Shown here one piece after another: positions 13,802 to 21,594 of a stretch of DNA of 23,743 nucleotides. Both the position numbers and the translations under genes were made by a program. Every line of letters begins with the position of its first letter. The first letter of the stretch is position 1. The DNA comes from a virus, in IMG/VR virus record IMGVR_UViG_3300047562_003248, positions 1 to 23,743 of that record; one strand, 5' to 3'. The notes beneath the pieces were generated by a model, which saw nothing but the letters and a program-made list of their open reading frames with translations, had not been told where the DNA came from and ran no database searches.

Positions 13802-16095
13802 GCAACGGAACGAAAGTCGTTAAGAGAAATGGAAAAACTGAATCACTCGATTTAAATAAACTTCACGTTATGGTGGAAGAGGCATGTAAAGACCTCGCAA
13901 ATGTATCTGCATCGCAAGTTGAGATGCAGTCTGGGATTCAATTTTATGATGGCATTACAACCGCAGAAATTCAGGAGATTCTGATTCGCTCTGCCTCAGA
14001 CTTAATTGACTTAGAGCACCCAAATTATCAGTTTGTAGCTGCTCGTTTACTATTGTTTTCGTTACGCAAACAGTTATTTGGTCGTATGTATGAATGTCTC
14101 ACTGTAAAGCAGCATGTGGAATGTTGTGTGGGTAGAGGAGTCTATGATCCTGAAATTTTGTCAATGTATTCAGATGAAGAGTTTGAGAAACTTGAGTCTT
14201 TTATTGATCATGGTCGTGACTACTTGTTCACTTATGCAGGTCTACGTCAGGTCGTTGATAAGTACCTCGTGCAAGATAGAAGCACTGGTGCCTTATATGA
14301 AACGCCACAATTTATGTACCTTTTGATTGCGGCAACTATTTTCTCCAAGTATCCTAAGGAAACCCGTCTAGACTACGTTAAGAGGTATTATGACGCAATC
14401 TCCAAACACAAAATCAACATTCCAACTCCCATCATGGCAGGAGTGCGAACGCCACTTAGACAATACGCTAGTTGTGTTCTGGTTGATGTTGATGACACCC
14501 TCGATAGTATCTTTACTAGCGATATGGCTATTGGCAGATACGTTGCACAAAGGGCGGGAATCGGTATCAACGCAGGTCGCATCCGTGGCATCAACAGCAA
14601 AATACGAGGTGGCGAGGTTCAGCACACGGGTGTTGTACCGTTCCTCAAAAAGTTTGAAGCGACTGTCCGATGCTGTACTCAAAATGGCATACGCGGTGGA
14701 TCCGCCACCGTCCACTTCCCAATCTGGCACCAAGAAATCGAAGACATCTTAGTATTGAAAAATAATAAGGGAACTGAGGACAATCGTGTTCGTAAGTTAG
14801 ACTATAGTATCCAAATCAGCAAACTCTTCTATGAACGATTCATTCAAAACAGAGAAGTCTCACTCTTCTCTCCACACGACGTTCCTGGTTTGTATGATGC
14901 TTTTGGCACTGATCGATTTGACGAGTTATATGTACGTTATGAACGAAATGAGTCTATTTCAAGAAAAACTATCAGTGCTCAAGAACTCTTTTTGGCACTT
15001 TTAAAGGAAAGGGCAGAGACTGGTCGCATTTATATTATGAATATTGACCATTGCAATTCTCACTCATCATTCATTGATAAAGTTGAGATGAGCAATCTGT
15101 GTCAGGAAATCACTCTCCCAACTAAACCACTTCAACACATTGATGATACTGATGGTGAAATTGCTCTTTGCATTCTTTCTGCTATCAATGTTGGTAAAAT
15201 CAGGGATCTTGAAGATCTTCAAGTTCTTTGCGATCTTGCTGTTAGGGGTCTTGATGAACTCATTGATTTTCAAGGATATCCCGTCAGAGCAGCAGAAATC
15301 GCCACCAGAGCACGTCGTTCACTTGGAGTAGGATTTATTGGTCTTGCCCATTACCTTGCCAAGCACGGCGAGCATTACGATGATCCTGGTGCTTGGAAGT
15401 TGGTGCATGATCTTACTGAAGCATTTCAGTATTATCTGATTCAGGCAACTGTTGATCTTGCAAAGGAAAAAGGTGCTTGTGAATATTCACATCGCACCAA
15501 GTATGGGCAAGGTATTCTGCCGATTGATACATACAAGAAGGATGTGGATGAAATCGTTCCAAACGAATTAAAGTATGATTGGGAAGGTCTTAGAGCACAA
15601 GTTAAGCAATACGGTGTCAGGAACAGCACTTTGTCCGCACAGATGCCATCGGAGAGCAGTTCCGTTGTGTCAAACGCAACCAACGGAATCGAACCACCTC
15701 GCGGATACCTGTCCGTTAAGAAATCGAAGAAGGGCCCACTTAAGCAAATTGTTCCCCAATATCAAACACTTAAAAACAATTATACACTTTTGTGGGATAT
15801 GCCCAGCAATCGTGGTTATATTCATATTGTTGCAGTTATGCAGAAGTTCTTTGATCAAGCGATCTCTGGAAACTGGTCGTATAATCCAGAAAATTATGCC
15901 GATAATGAAGTTCCTACTTCAGTAATGGCTCAAGATCTCTTGACTACATATAAGTATGGCTGGAAAACCAGTTACTACCAAAATACATATGACCATAAGA
16001 CTGATGAGGTTGAAGAAACTAAACAGTCTCTTGAAGATTTAATTTCTCAACTAGAAAACGCAGAGGAGGAAGATTGTGAGTCTTGTAAGATTTAA
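13798..16095 (+). CDS. nrdA: Ribonucleoside-diphosphate reductase large subunit, class Ia
   Basis: This 765-residue protein aligns along its whole length with E. coli NrdA. It has an ATP-cone-like N-terminus (VVKRNGKTESLDLNKLH), the active-site cysteines C226 and C458 and the radical cysteine C435 with E437 (NLCQE). It also has the tyrosine pair Y726-Y727 (YYQNT) and NSTLSAQMPSESSS near the substrate site. The C-terminal redox pair is C760 and C763 in CESCKI, closer together than in E. coli (CESGACKI). It reduces ribonucleotides to deoxyribonucleotides with NrdB, supplying dNTPs for phage replication. I chose the ATG at 13798 in the ATGA overlap with gp61; an ATG at 13786 would add only four residues. 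Confidence 0.97.
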   Translation: MSNGTKVVKRNGKTESLDLNKLHVMVEEACKDLANVSASQVEMQSGIQFYDGITTAEIQEILIRSASDLIDLEHPNYQFVAARLLLFSLRKQLFGRMYECLTVKQHVECCVGRGVYDPEILSMYSDEEFEKLESFIDHGRDYLFTYAGLRQVVDKYLVQDRSTGALYETPQFMYLLIAATIFSKYPKETRLDYVKRYYDAISKHKINIPTPIMAGVRTPLRQYASCVLVDVDDTLDSIFTSDMAIGRYVAQRAGIGINAGRIRGINSKIRGGEVQHTGVVPFLKKFEATVRCCTQNGIRGGSATVHFPIWHQEIEDILVLKNNKGTEDNRVRKLDYSIQISKLFYERFIQNREVSLFSPHDVPGLYDAFGTDRFDELYVRYERNESISRKTISAQELFLALLKERAETGRIYIMNIDHCNSHSSFIDKVEMSNLCQEITLPTKPLQHIDDTDGEIALCILSAINVGKIRDLEDLQVLCDLAVRGLDELIDFQGYPVRAAEIATRARRSLGVGFIGLAHYLAKHGEHYDDPGAWKLVHDLTEAFQYYLIQATVDLAKEKGACEYSHRTKYGQGILPIDTYKKDVDEIVPNELKYDWEGLRAQVKQYGVRNSTLSAQMPSESSSVVSNATNGIEPPRGYLSVKKSKKGPLKQIVPQYQTLKNNYTLLWDMPSNRGYIHIVAVMQKFFDQAISGNWSYNPENYADNEVPTSVMAQDLLTTYKYGWKTSYYQNTYDHKTDEVEETKQSLEDLISQLENAEEEDCESCKI

Positions 16096-16117
16096 AACAG
16101 GTTTGGAGGATAAACCA

Positions 16118-17260
16118 ATGGTCGAATCGATGACCGTTTTTAACTCCAATGAAGTAGACACCAAAAAGCAACCTATGTTTTTCGGTCAACCATTGGGAAT
16201 ACAAAGATATGATTCTTACAAGTATCCAATATTCGATAAATTAACAACACAGCAATTGGGTTATTTCTGGAGACCCGAAGAAGTATCTCTTCAAAAAGAT
16301 CGTAGCGACTATCACATGCTACGCCCAGAGCAAAAACACATCTTCACTAGTAACCTGAAGTATCAGGTGATGTTGGATTCAGTTCAGGGTCGTGGTCCTG
16401 GTATGGCATTTGCTCCATACTGCTCTCTTCCTGAACTGGAAGCATGTATGAAGGTATGGGAGTTTATGGAGATGATTCATTCTCGCTCATACACTTATAT
16501 CATCAAAAACGTATATTCAGACCCATCTGAAGTTTTTGATACTATTCTCAGAGATGATAGAATTATGGAACGTGCCGTGAGTGTCACTCAGGCATATAAT
16601 GATTTCATCAACAGTGCTCAACATTATGGCACATCTAATGAATGGGTTCATGCATTAGAACAAGTTCCATACGCACAAGAGGTAAGATATGAACTCAAAC
16701 GTAAACTGTTCAGAGCAGTTGCAAATGTTAATATTCTTGAAGGTATTCGCTTTTATGTCAGTTTTGCTTGCAGTTTTGCATTTGGCGAACTCAAACTTAT
16801 GGAAGGAAGTGCAAAAATTATCTCACTAATTGCTAGAGATGAGAATCAGCATCTGGTTATCACGCAGAACATTCTAAACAAGTGGAAGGAAGGTGATGAT
16901 CCCGAAATGGCACGTATCAGTAAAGAGGAAGAGCGGTGGGTTTATAAGACCTTTGAAAATGCTGTAAACCAAGAAAAACTTTGGGCAGAGTATTTGTTCA
17001 AGGACGGTTCTATGATTGGTCTCAATGACAAATTGTTACAGCAGTATGTCGAATGGATTGCAAACCGTAGAATGAAGGCAATTGGACTCAAACCACTCTA
17101 TGATATTCCTGCCAAGAATAATCCCCTTCCCTGGACTGAGCACTGGATTTCTTCTAAGGGACTTCAAGTTGCTCCACAAGAAACAGAAGTTGAGTCCTAC
17201 ATAGTAGGTGGGATTAAACAAGATGTTACCAAAGATACTTTCTCAGGATTCCAATTATGA
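16118..17260 (+). CDS. nrdB: Ribonucleoside-diphosphate reductase small subunit, class Ia
   Basis: This 380-residue protein matches E. coli NrdB. Iron ligands and the radical tyrosine are present: D87 (MLDSVQG), E118 and H121 with Y125 in EMIHSRSY, a further glutamate in LEGIRFYVSF, and E/H in ARDENQH. The C-terminus (FSGFQL) matches the peptide that docks on NrdA. The start at 16118 is supported by GGAGGA (16105-16110) seven bases upstream. An in-frame GTG at 16076 inside nrdA lacks such support. With a conserved tyrosine it is a class Ia type enzyme that needs oxygen, fitting a host that photosynthesises. Confidence 0.97.
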   Translation: MVESMTVFNSNEVDTKKQPMFFGQPLGIQRYDSYKYPIFDKLTTQQLGYFWRPEEVSLQKDRSDYHMLRPEQKHIFTSNLKYQVMLDSVQGRGPGMAFAPYCSLPELEACMKVWEFMEMIHSRSYTYIIKNVYSDPSEVFDTILRDDRIMERAVSVTQAYNDFINSAQHYGTSNEWVHALEQVPYAQEVRYELKRKLFRAVANVNILEGIRFYVSFACSFAFGELKLMEGSAKIISLIARDENQHLVITQNILNKWKEGDDPEMARISKEEERWVYKTFENAVNQEKLWAEYLFKDGSMIGLNDKLLQQYVEWIANRRMKAIGLKPLYDIPAKNNPLPWTEHWISSKGLQVAPQETEVESYIVGGIKQDVTKDTFSGFQL

Positions 17261-17369
17261 TGAATGGTGTGAGCAGGAAATCCTGAACGCATACCGAGAA
17301 GCGGCAGAATCTGATGAGTTTCTGTTTGGTGATTATGATTTTAAGAAAGAATGGTTAGAGGGTCGTTAA
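17223..17369 (+). CDS. Small acidic protein after nrdB, 48 residues
   Basis: A frame begins at ATG 17223 inside nrdB (38-base overlap) and continues 109 bases past its stop. The product is acidic and aromatic: SNYDEWCEQEILNAYREAAE followed by SDEFLFGDYDFKKEWLEGR. There is one cysteine and no known domain. The coding-like composition, and the fact that it fills the gap exactly up to the terminator, support a real gene. The function is unknown; a role with the reductase is only a guess from position. Confidence 0.5.
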   Translation: MLPKILSQDSNYDEWCEQEILNAYREAAESDEFLFGDYDFKKEWLEGR

Positions 17370-17383
17370 GATCCTCTTTTTTT
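17357..17383 (+). terminator. Rho-independent terminator after the nrd genes
   Basis: AGAGGGT (17357-17363) pairs with ATCCTCT (17371-17377), with one G-U pair and a 7-base loop, and runs into a seven-T tract. The stop codon of the 48-residue gene lies in the loop. Confidence 0.82.
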
Positions 17384-17390
17384 ATAAATA
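17383..17390 (+). promoter_or_regulatory. Late promoter (TATAAATA)
   Basis: An exact late box fused to the terminator T-tract, 35 bases before the start at 17418. It lies in a perfect 10-bp dyad, TTTTTTATAA (17378-17387) with TTATAAAAAA (17394-17403). Confidence 0.8.
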
Positions 17391-17417
17391 AAATTATAAA
17401 AAACCAAAAAGAAAAAA

Positions 17418-18323
17418 ATGTCTAGAATTACTGGAAGTGAAGTACAGGGATTGATGGAAGCATATTCTGCTGTTTATGCTCCGCAAGAACTTACCGAAGA
17501 GCAAGTTTGGGAAGAAGTTGAAGCATGGGTAAATTCACTCGTAGAAGAGGGTTATGACCTGAGTGAGTATACTTGGGAAGATATGTATGAAGAGTATCTG
17601 AATGAAATGGGACAACCTGGTGGTAATCGTCCTGGTGGTAATAGACCAATTTCTAACACACCATATCAATCAAGATTTGCTCGTCCAATGAATGCTGGAA
17701 CTCCAGTTTCTCAAGGTGCTAGAAGAGGTGCCGCACCTTCCAGACCTGTAGCAAGACCACAAATTGGAGGATTGGGTGGATTGGGTGCTGGATATAGAGG
17801 AGCAGAACTTCAACAAGCAGCAAGAGCAAGAGCATCTCAAGTAGGTACACCACGCCAAGGAACTGCAGGTGGTCCTACAACTGGTGGCAATACTCCTATT
17901 GGATCTTCACCTTCCCCTGCCCCTGCAGCAACACAGGTAGTTTCTAAACCAACTACAACAGCAACTGCTCCTGCAGCAACACAGGTAGTTTCTAAACCAA
18001 CTACAACAGCAACTGCTCCTGCAGCACCAACTCCATCCGCAACTACAACTGCTCCAGCAACACCTGCTAGAACTTTTAATCCTTTGATGCAGAGAACTTT
18101 TGGTTATCAGACTGGTTATGCACCAAGTCAGGTTAAACAAGATCCTAAAAAAATGGCGCAAATGGGATCATTGAGAAGTATTAGTTCTTCATTTGATGTA
18201 TTTGATGTTGTTCAAGGATATCTGATTGATGAAGGATATGCTGAAACTGAAGAGGCAGCGGCAGTCATTATGGCAAACATGAGTGAAGAGTGGAAACAAA
18301 GCATTATTGAAAGTATTGTTTGA
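17418..18323 (+). CDS. Putative virion protein with two shared helical modules, 301 residues
   Basis: The N-terminal module (27-63) reads EEQVWEEVEAWVNSLVEEGY then DLSEYTWEDMYEEYLNE. The middle is low complexity, rich in Gly, Pro, Thr and Ala, with an exact 16-residue tandem duplication. The C-terminal module (257-301) contains DVVQGYLIDEGYAETEEAAA and MSEEWKQSIIE. Both modules recur in the gene at 19776 in the other order. No enzyme motif is present. Late promoter, late neighbours and linker-type composition point to a virion or prohead-core protein. Proteins with this WVNSL..GYDLS..TW motif are, as I recall, widespread in cyanophages but poorly understood. Confidence 0.75.
   Translation: MSRITGSEVQGLMEAYSAVYAPQELTEEQVWEEVEAWVNSLVEEGYDLSEYTWEDMYEEYLNEMGQPGGNRPGGNRPISNTPYQSRFARPMNAGTPVSQGARRGAAPSRPVARPQIGGLGGLGAGYRGAELQQAARARASQVGTPRQGTAGGPTTGGNTPIGSSPSPAPAATQVVSKPTTTATAPAATQVVSKPTTTATAPAAPTPSATTTAPATPARTFNPLMQRTFGYQTGYAPSQVKQDPKKMAQMGSLRSISSSFDVFDVVQGYLIDEGYAETEEAAAVIMANMSEEWKQSIIESIV
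17922..18026 (+). repeat. 48-bp tandem repeat in the 301-residue protein gene
   Basis: Two copies, 17922-17969 and 17970-18017, are identical over 48 bases, and a 9-base third start follows. Each copy encodes PAATQVVSKPTTTATA. The unit is a multiple of three, so copy number can change without a frameshift. Confidence 0.95.
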
Positions 18324-18345
18324 TTATATTTTAAAACTTTTTATT

Positions 18346-18372
18346 AGAGGGTCTAACCAACCCTCTTTTTTT
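18346..18372 (+). terminator. Rho-independent terminator
   Basis: AGAGGGT (18346-18352) pairs perfectly with ACCCTCT (18360-18366) across a 7-base loop, followed by a T-tract that ends in the next late promoter. Its 5' arm is identical to that of the terminator at 17357. Confidence 0.88.
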
Positions 18373-18379
18373 ATAAATA
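18372..18379 (+). promoter_or_regulatory. Late promoter (TATAAATA)
   Basis: An exact late box fused to the preceding terminator T-tract, 30 bases before the start at 18402. TTTTTTA (18367-18373) and TAAAAAA (18382-18388) form a dyad. Confidence 0.8.
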
Positions 18380-18401
18380 ACTAAAAAAGTAAGAAAGAAA
18401 A

Positions 18402-19733
18402 ATGAAGTCTTTTAGTCAATTTTTGCAAGAATCTTATATTGAAGAAGAGCAAGCAGATCAACTCAGACTATTAAAAAGAGATAATAAAACTGCGTATGAT
18501 CTTAGAAAACCCATAGGAAATAGAGGACTTTCTACAGATCCTACTCCACCTCCTGCAAATAGAAGACTTGGACCATCTGCTCCAGAAGCACCAAAAGAAG
18601 CTCCAGGTCAACAAGTAATTAGACAAACTTCTAATCCCCCAACTACAAAAGCACTGGAACCTGGCAAACCTGGGAAACCATTAGCAAAACCAATTAATCA
18701 AATTCCAGATGCAATGGCTCAAGGAGCGTATGATGCTGCAAGAAGTAATCCCAGAACTGGAACACCTAGTAATTTAACTGCTACACCTTCTACACCACTA
18801 TCTTCTACACCACAACGTCGTCCTCCCGCAGCAAATACATCACCACAACGTCGCCCACCATCAGTAAATCCATCTTCAAGGGTTGAAGTTTTGGGTAAAC
18901 CACCATCAGGATCTCCACCTAGATCACCTGGTGGAGCATTAGCATTAAGACCCCAAGGATCATCAGCATTGACTACTTCTGCTGGAAGTCAATCTAAACC
19001 AATTAATGTTAGAACTAATTTAAACGTACCCGGCGGAAGACCAAAAATTCCTGGATTAAAATCTGGTGGAGCCATTAGTGCTGCACTTGGTACTGCTGAT
19101 GAAAAAATGAAAGGATCTGGTTGGGCAAGATCTCTCGCTAAAGGTGCTACAGTAGGTGCTGGTGCTGTTTTAGGTGGTCTTGCTGGTGGCGCTGCTGGAA
19201 CTGCAATTGCCCCTGGTGCTGGAACCGCAATTGGTGGTTATGCTGGACAAGCAGTAGGCGCTGCAGCAGCAGAAAAAGCGTTTGATGTTGCTGCTGGCGC
19301 GAATGCAAAAGAAAGAGCAGCAATGGCAACTGCAAACCGCCAGCGTCAAGCAGGAACCGCTATTAAAGGTATTGGTGGGCAAACAACATTCAGTCAGAAG
19401 AAACCAGGTGGTCCTGCATTTATGTCAACTGGTGTTGGTAATCAGAGAAGAACTGTTCAACTTGCCAAGACTGGCGTAGTTCACAGAGGTGGTCAATCAG
19501 TTGCTGGACATCTTGCATTCAAAGGTGGTAAAGCAGTTTATAAAGCGGGACCAAGTGCTCAATCTCTTGCTAAAACTTCTTCTAACCCATTAGAAAGAAT
19601 TGGAAGAACTTTATTTGCAGGTGCTTATAAGAAGCATGATGCAGCAAAAGCACAACAAGCATTGGCAAAAGCAAGACAAAATGATGCTGCTCGTAATAAA
19701 AAACTTGGAGTAAAGGCACTTCCTGGCAAGTGA
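18402..19733 (+). CDS. Putative internal or ejected virion protein with capsid-targeting-like N-terminus
   Basis: This 443-residue protein starts MKSFSQFLQES, the same pattern as T4 internal proteins and as the nucleotidyltransferase at 7966, with a gp21-type site after LQE. A Pro/Ser/Thr-rich unstructured half follows, with PQRRPPA and PQRRPPS repeats. Residues 248-290 form a long Gly/Ala zipper (GAGAVLGGLAGGAAGTAIAP onward) that could insert into a membrane. The C-terminal half is basic. This layout (targeting peptide, flexible arm, glycine zipper) would fit a protein packaged in the head and ejected with the DNA. It could equally be a scaffold component. It has its own late promoter. Confidence 0.72.
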   Translation: MKSFSQFLQESYIEEEQADQLRLLKRDNKTAYDLRKPIGNRGLSTDPTPPPANRRLGPSAPEAPKEAPGQQVIRQTSNPPTTKALEPGKPGKPLAKPINQIPDAMAQGAYDAARSNPRTGTPSNLTATPSTPLSSTPQRRPPAANTSPQRRPPSVNPSSRVEVLGKPPSGSPPRSPGGALALRPQGSSALTTSAGSQSKPINVRTNLNVPGGRPKIPGLKSGGAISAALGTADEKMKGSGWARSLAKGATVGAGAVLGGLAGGAAGTAIAPGAGTAIGGYAGQAVGAAAAEKAFDVAAGANAKERAAMATANRQRQAGTAIKGIGGQTTFSQKKPGGPAFMSTGVGNQRRTVQLAKTGVVHRGGQSVAGHLAFKGGKAVYKAGPSAQSLAKTSSNPLERIGRTLFAGAYKKHDAAKAQQALAKARQNDAARNKKLGVKALPGK

Positions 19734-19737
19734 TTTT

Positions 19738-19745
19738 TATAAATA
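19738..19745 (+). promoter_or_regulatory. Late promoter (TATAAATA)
   Basis: An exact late box three bases after the upstream stop codon and 38 bases before the start at 19776. It lies in a perfect 10-bp dyad, TTTTTATAAA (19734-19743) with TTTATAAAAA (19748-19757). No GC-rich terminator precedes this one. Confidence 0.75.
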
Positions 19746-19775
19746 TCTTTATAAAAAGGTATTTAATTTATAACC

Positions 19776-21479
19776 ATGTCTAGAATTTCGCAAGACTTTA
19801 TTAATAATCTTGGTTTTTTATATGAGAGCGTTCATGTAAAAGATCAAGATTTTTTAAATGAAGAGTCTGAATATTATGATGCAGAGTTGACAGAATTTGT
19901 AGCAGATATTCTTTCCACAATTTCTTCATCTATGGTTTGTGAGGGTTATAGTGCAGAAGGAATATTTTCTTTTCTTGAAATTTCTTCAGATGAAACTATC
20001 ATTGAGAAATATTTAAATTTTGATGAATCTTTTCTTACTGAAAGTGTTGTTGAAGAAGGATATATTGAAGAGCAATTGTATTTGTTTGATTCTACAATTT
20101 TAGAATTTTTGGGGGCACTTGGTAAGGGAGCAATTAATCTTATTGGAAGGGTAGCATCAAAACCTGCAAGAATGGCAGTTGCCAAAAAAATTATGAATAG
20201 TAAAGATCCTATTAGAACAGCAGCAGCTGTAGATAGATGGGCTCGAACGAAATTGGGTAAATCTGGATTTAATCCTAATTTAGTTTCTAAGGCTGGTGAT
20301 CTTTCCATGAAAACTAGAATGGGAAAACTTGCTCCAGCACTTGGAAAAATAAGAGACATTGCTAGAGGAGCAAAAGGATTTGCAAAAAATGCTTTATTGG
20401 CAGGCACTGGTGTTCTTGCTGGATATGCTGGTGCTAAATTAGGAAGTGGTGGTTCTGGACAACAAGATGGTGGTAAGCAAACACCATCTGGAACTGACGG
20501 AACTGGAGGATCTGGAAGTGGTGGAGGAACTGGAGGATCTGGAAGTGGTGGAGGAACTGGAGAACCTGTAATGAGAGATCCAGTAAGACCTTCTAGAACT
20601 CAAGATTCAAGGAACAATCAATATCAAAGAGATAGAGCAGCAATTTCTACTGCTAAGACTCCTGAGGCAAAAGCGGCAGCAGTTAAGAAAGCAGAAGAAA
20701 CTGGAATGGCTGCTTGGGCAAAGGCACATCCAGAACTTGCTGCTAAAGTAAAACCTGGTCAATCTGGTTATGATGTAATTACTAAGACAAGATTAAAACC
20801 AGGTCCTAATGAAAAACAAGATCAAACACCGACAATTGGGAAACCAGAAGCACAAATTGATAAGTCATCAGTAGAAGCAGATATTAAGAGAGAACAGGAA
20901 AGATTAAAGAAAAAGGCACAACAAACACCAGTAACTGCTAAAGAATCATATGATTCTTATGATGTCATTCTTGAATATTTAATTGATACTGAGCAGGTTG
21001 ATACTCTTGAAGAAGCACATTATGTAATGTTAGAAATGGATGCTGAAACAGTTGGAGATATTATTGAAGAATATGAAGATTATTTACTTGCTGAAGAAAT
21101 TGAAGAATGGGTAAATGATCTTTTAGACGAAGGTTATGATCTTTCAGAATATACTTGGGATGAAATAGTTGAGTATTATGTGACTGAAGGATTCAAACCT
21201 ACTGGATACCATCATGATTTTGATCCTTATAGGTGGGATTATGGACGAAATCAGTCTACAGCAACTTCACCTAGAGGTAGAAGAATTCAAAAGAGAGTAA
21301 GAGACTTAGAAGATTCTGGAGATCAAAAAACAGCAGATCGTATTCATAAGGCAGCAAGTAATAGAAGTAATCAAGAAAGAGGACTTGCAAAACAAAAAAG
21401 AAATAAAAGAAGAGGTCCTGGACCAAGAAGAGCAAGACAAGACGCTATGAGAGATATGAGTGATTCTGGATTTGCATAA
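19776..21479 (+). CDS. Putative virion protein sharing modules with the 17418 gene, 567 residues
   Basis: The N-terminus is acidic and helical, with several [FY]L-x-E segments; FLTES (86-90), then IEEQ, echoes the start of the 18402 protein. A basic helical segment follows (GKGAINLIGRVASKPARMAV), then a short glycine zipper (206-220) and a Gly/Ser linker with a 9-residue tandem repeat. Module A lies at 394-431 (DVILEYLIDTEQVDTLEEAH onward) and module B at 439-470 (EEIEEWVNDLLDEGYDLSEY then TWDEI). The C-terminal 80 residues are very basic. No enzyme motif is seen. It is late-expressed and probably virion-associated; basic tail and zipper are compatible with DNA contact or ejection. Confidence 0.73.
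   Translation: MSRISQDFINNLGFLYESVHVKDQDFLNEESEYYDAELTEFVADILSTISSSMVCEGYSAEGIFSFLEISSDETIIEKYLNFDESFLTESVVEEGYIEEQLYLFDSTILEFLGALGKGAINLIGRVASKPARMAVAKKIMNSKDPIRTAAAVDRWARTKLGKSGFNPNLVSKAGDLSMKTRMGKLAPALGKIRDIARGAKGFAKNALLAGTGVLAGYAGAKLGSGGSGQQDGGKQTPSGTDGTGGSGSGGGTGGSGSGGGTGEPVMRDPVRPSRTQDSRNNQYQRDRAAISTAKTPEAKAAAVKKAEETGMAAWAKAHPELAAKVKPGQSGYDVITKTRLKPGPNEKQDQTPTIGKPEAQIDKSSVEADIKREQERLKKKAQQTPVTAKESYDSYDVILEYLIDTEQVDTLEEAHYVMLEMDAETVGDIIEEYEDYLLAEEIEEWVNDLLDEGYDLSEYTWDEIVEYYVTEGFKPTGYHHDFDPYRWDYGRNQSTATSPRGRRIQKRVRDLEDSGDQKTADRIHKAASNRSNQERGLAKQKRNKRRGPGPRRARQDAMRDMSDSGFA
20499..20560 (+). repeat. 27-bp tandem repeat (Gly/Ser linker)
   Basis: The unit at 20499-20525 is repeated exactly at 20526-20552, with an 8-base partial third copy. 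Each unit encodes GTGGSGSGG. Confidence 0.92.
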
Positions 21480-21511
21480 GAAAAGGATTGATTGAATTAT
21501 AACATAAGTTC

Positions 21512-21537
21512 GGGGGCTTGACAAGTCCCCTTTTTTT
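21512..21537 (+). terminator. Rho-independent terminator after the late virion gene block
   Basis: GGGGGCTT (21512-21519) pairs with AAGTCCCC (21523-21530), including one G-U pair, across a 3-base loop, followed by seven T. Confidence 0.88.
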
Positions 21538-21565
21538 GTCTAGACTACCTTTGTCCCGGTTGAAG

Positions 21566-21573
21566 GATAAATA
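21566..21573 (+). promoter_or_regulatory. Late promoter variant (GATAAATA)
   Basis: Seven of eight bases match the late consensus. It lies 29 bases before the start at 21595, close to the spacing at 18372. Confidence 0.6.
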
Positions 21574-21594
21574 ATAGCTCTTGAAAGTTATTAA

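Noticed and set aside
16076-16117. GTG start for nrdB within nrdA
   Set aside because: There is no ribosome binding site, whereas the ATG at 16118 has GGAGGA seven bases upstream and gives the usual NrdB N-terminus.
17922-18026. CRISPR-like array
   Set aside because: The repeats are directly adjacent with no spacers and encode an in-frame protein linker.
19147-19382. Minus-strand frames opposite the Gly/Ala zipper of the 18402 gene
   Set aside because: Their Gln/Leu-rich or Ser/Cys-rich composition is an artefact of the GCT/GGT/GCA codon runs on the other strand.
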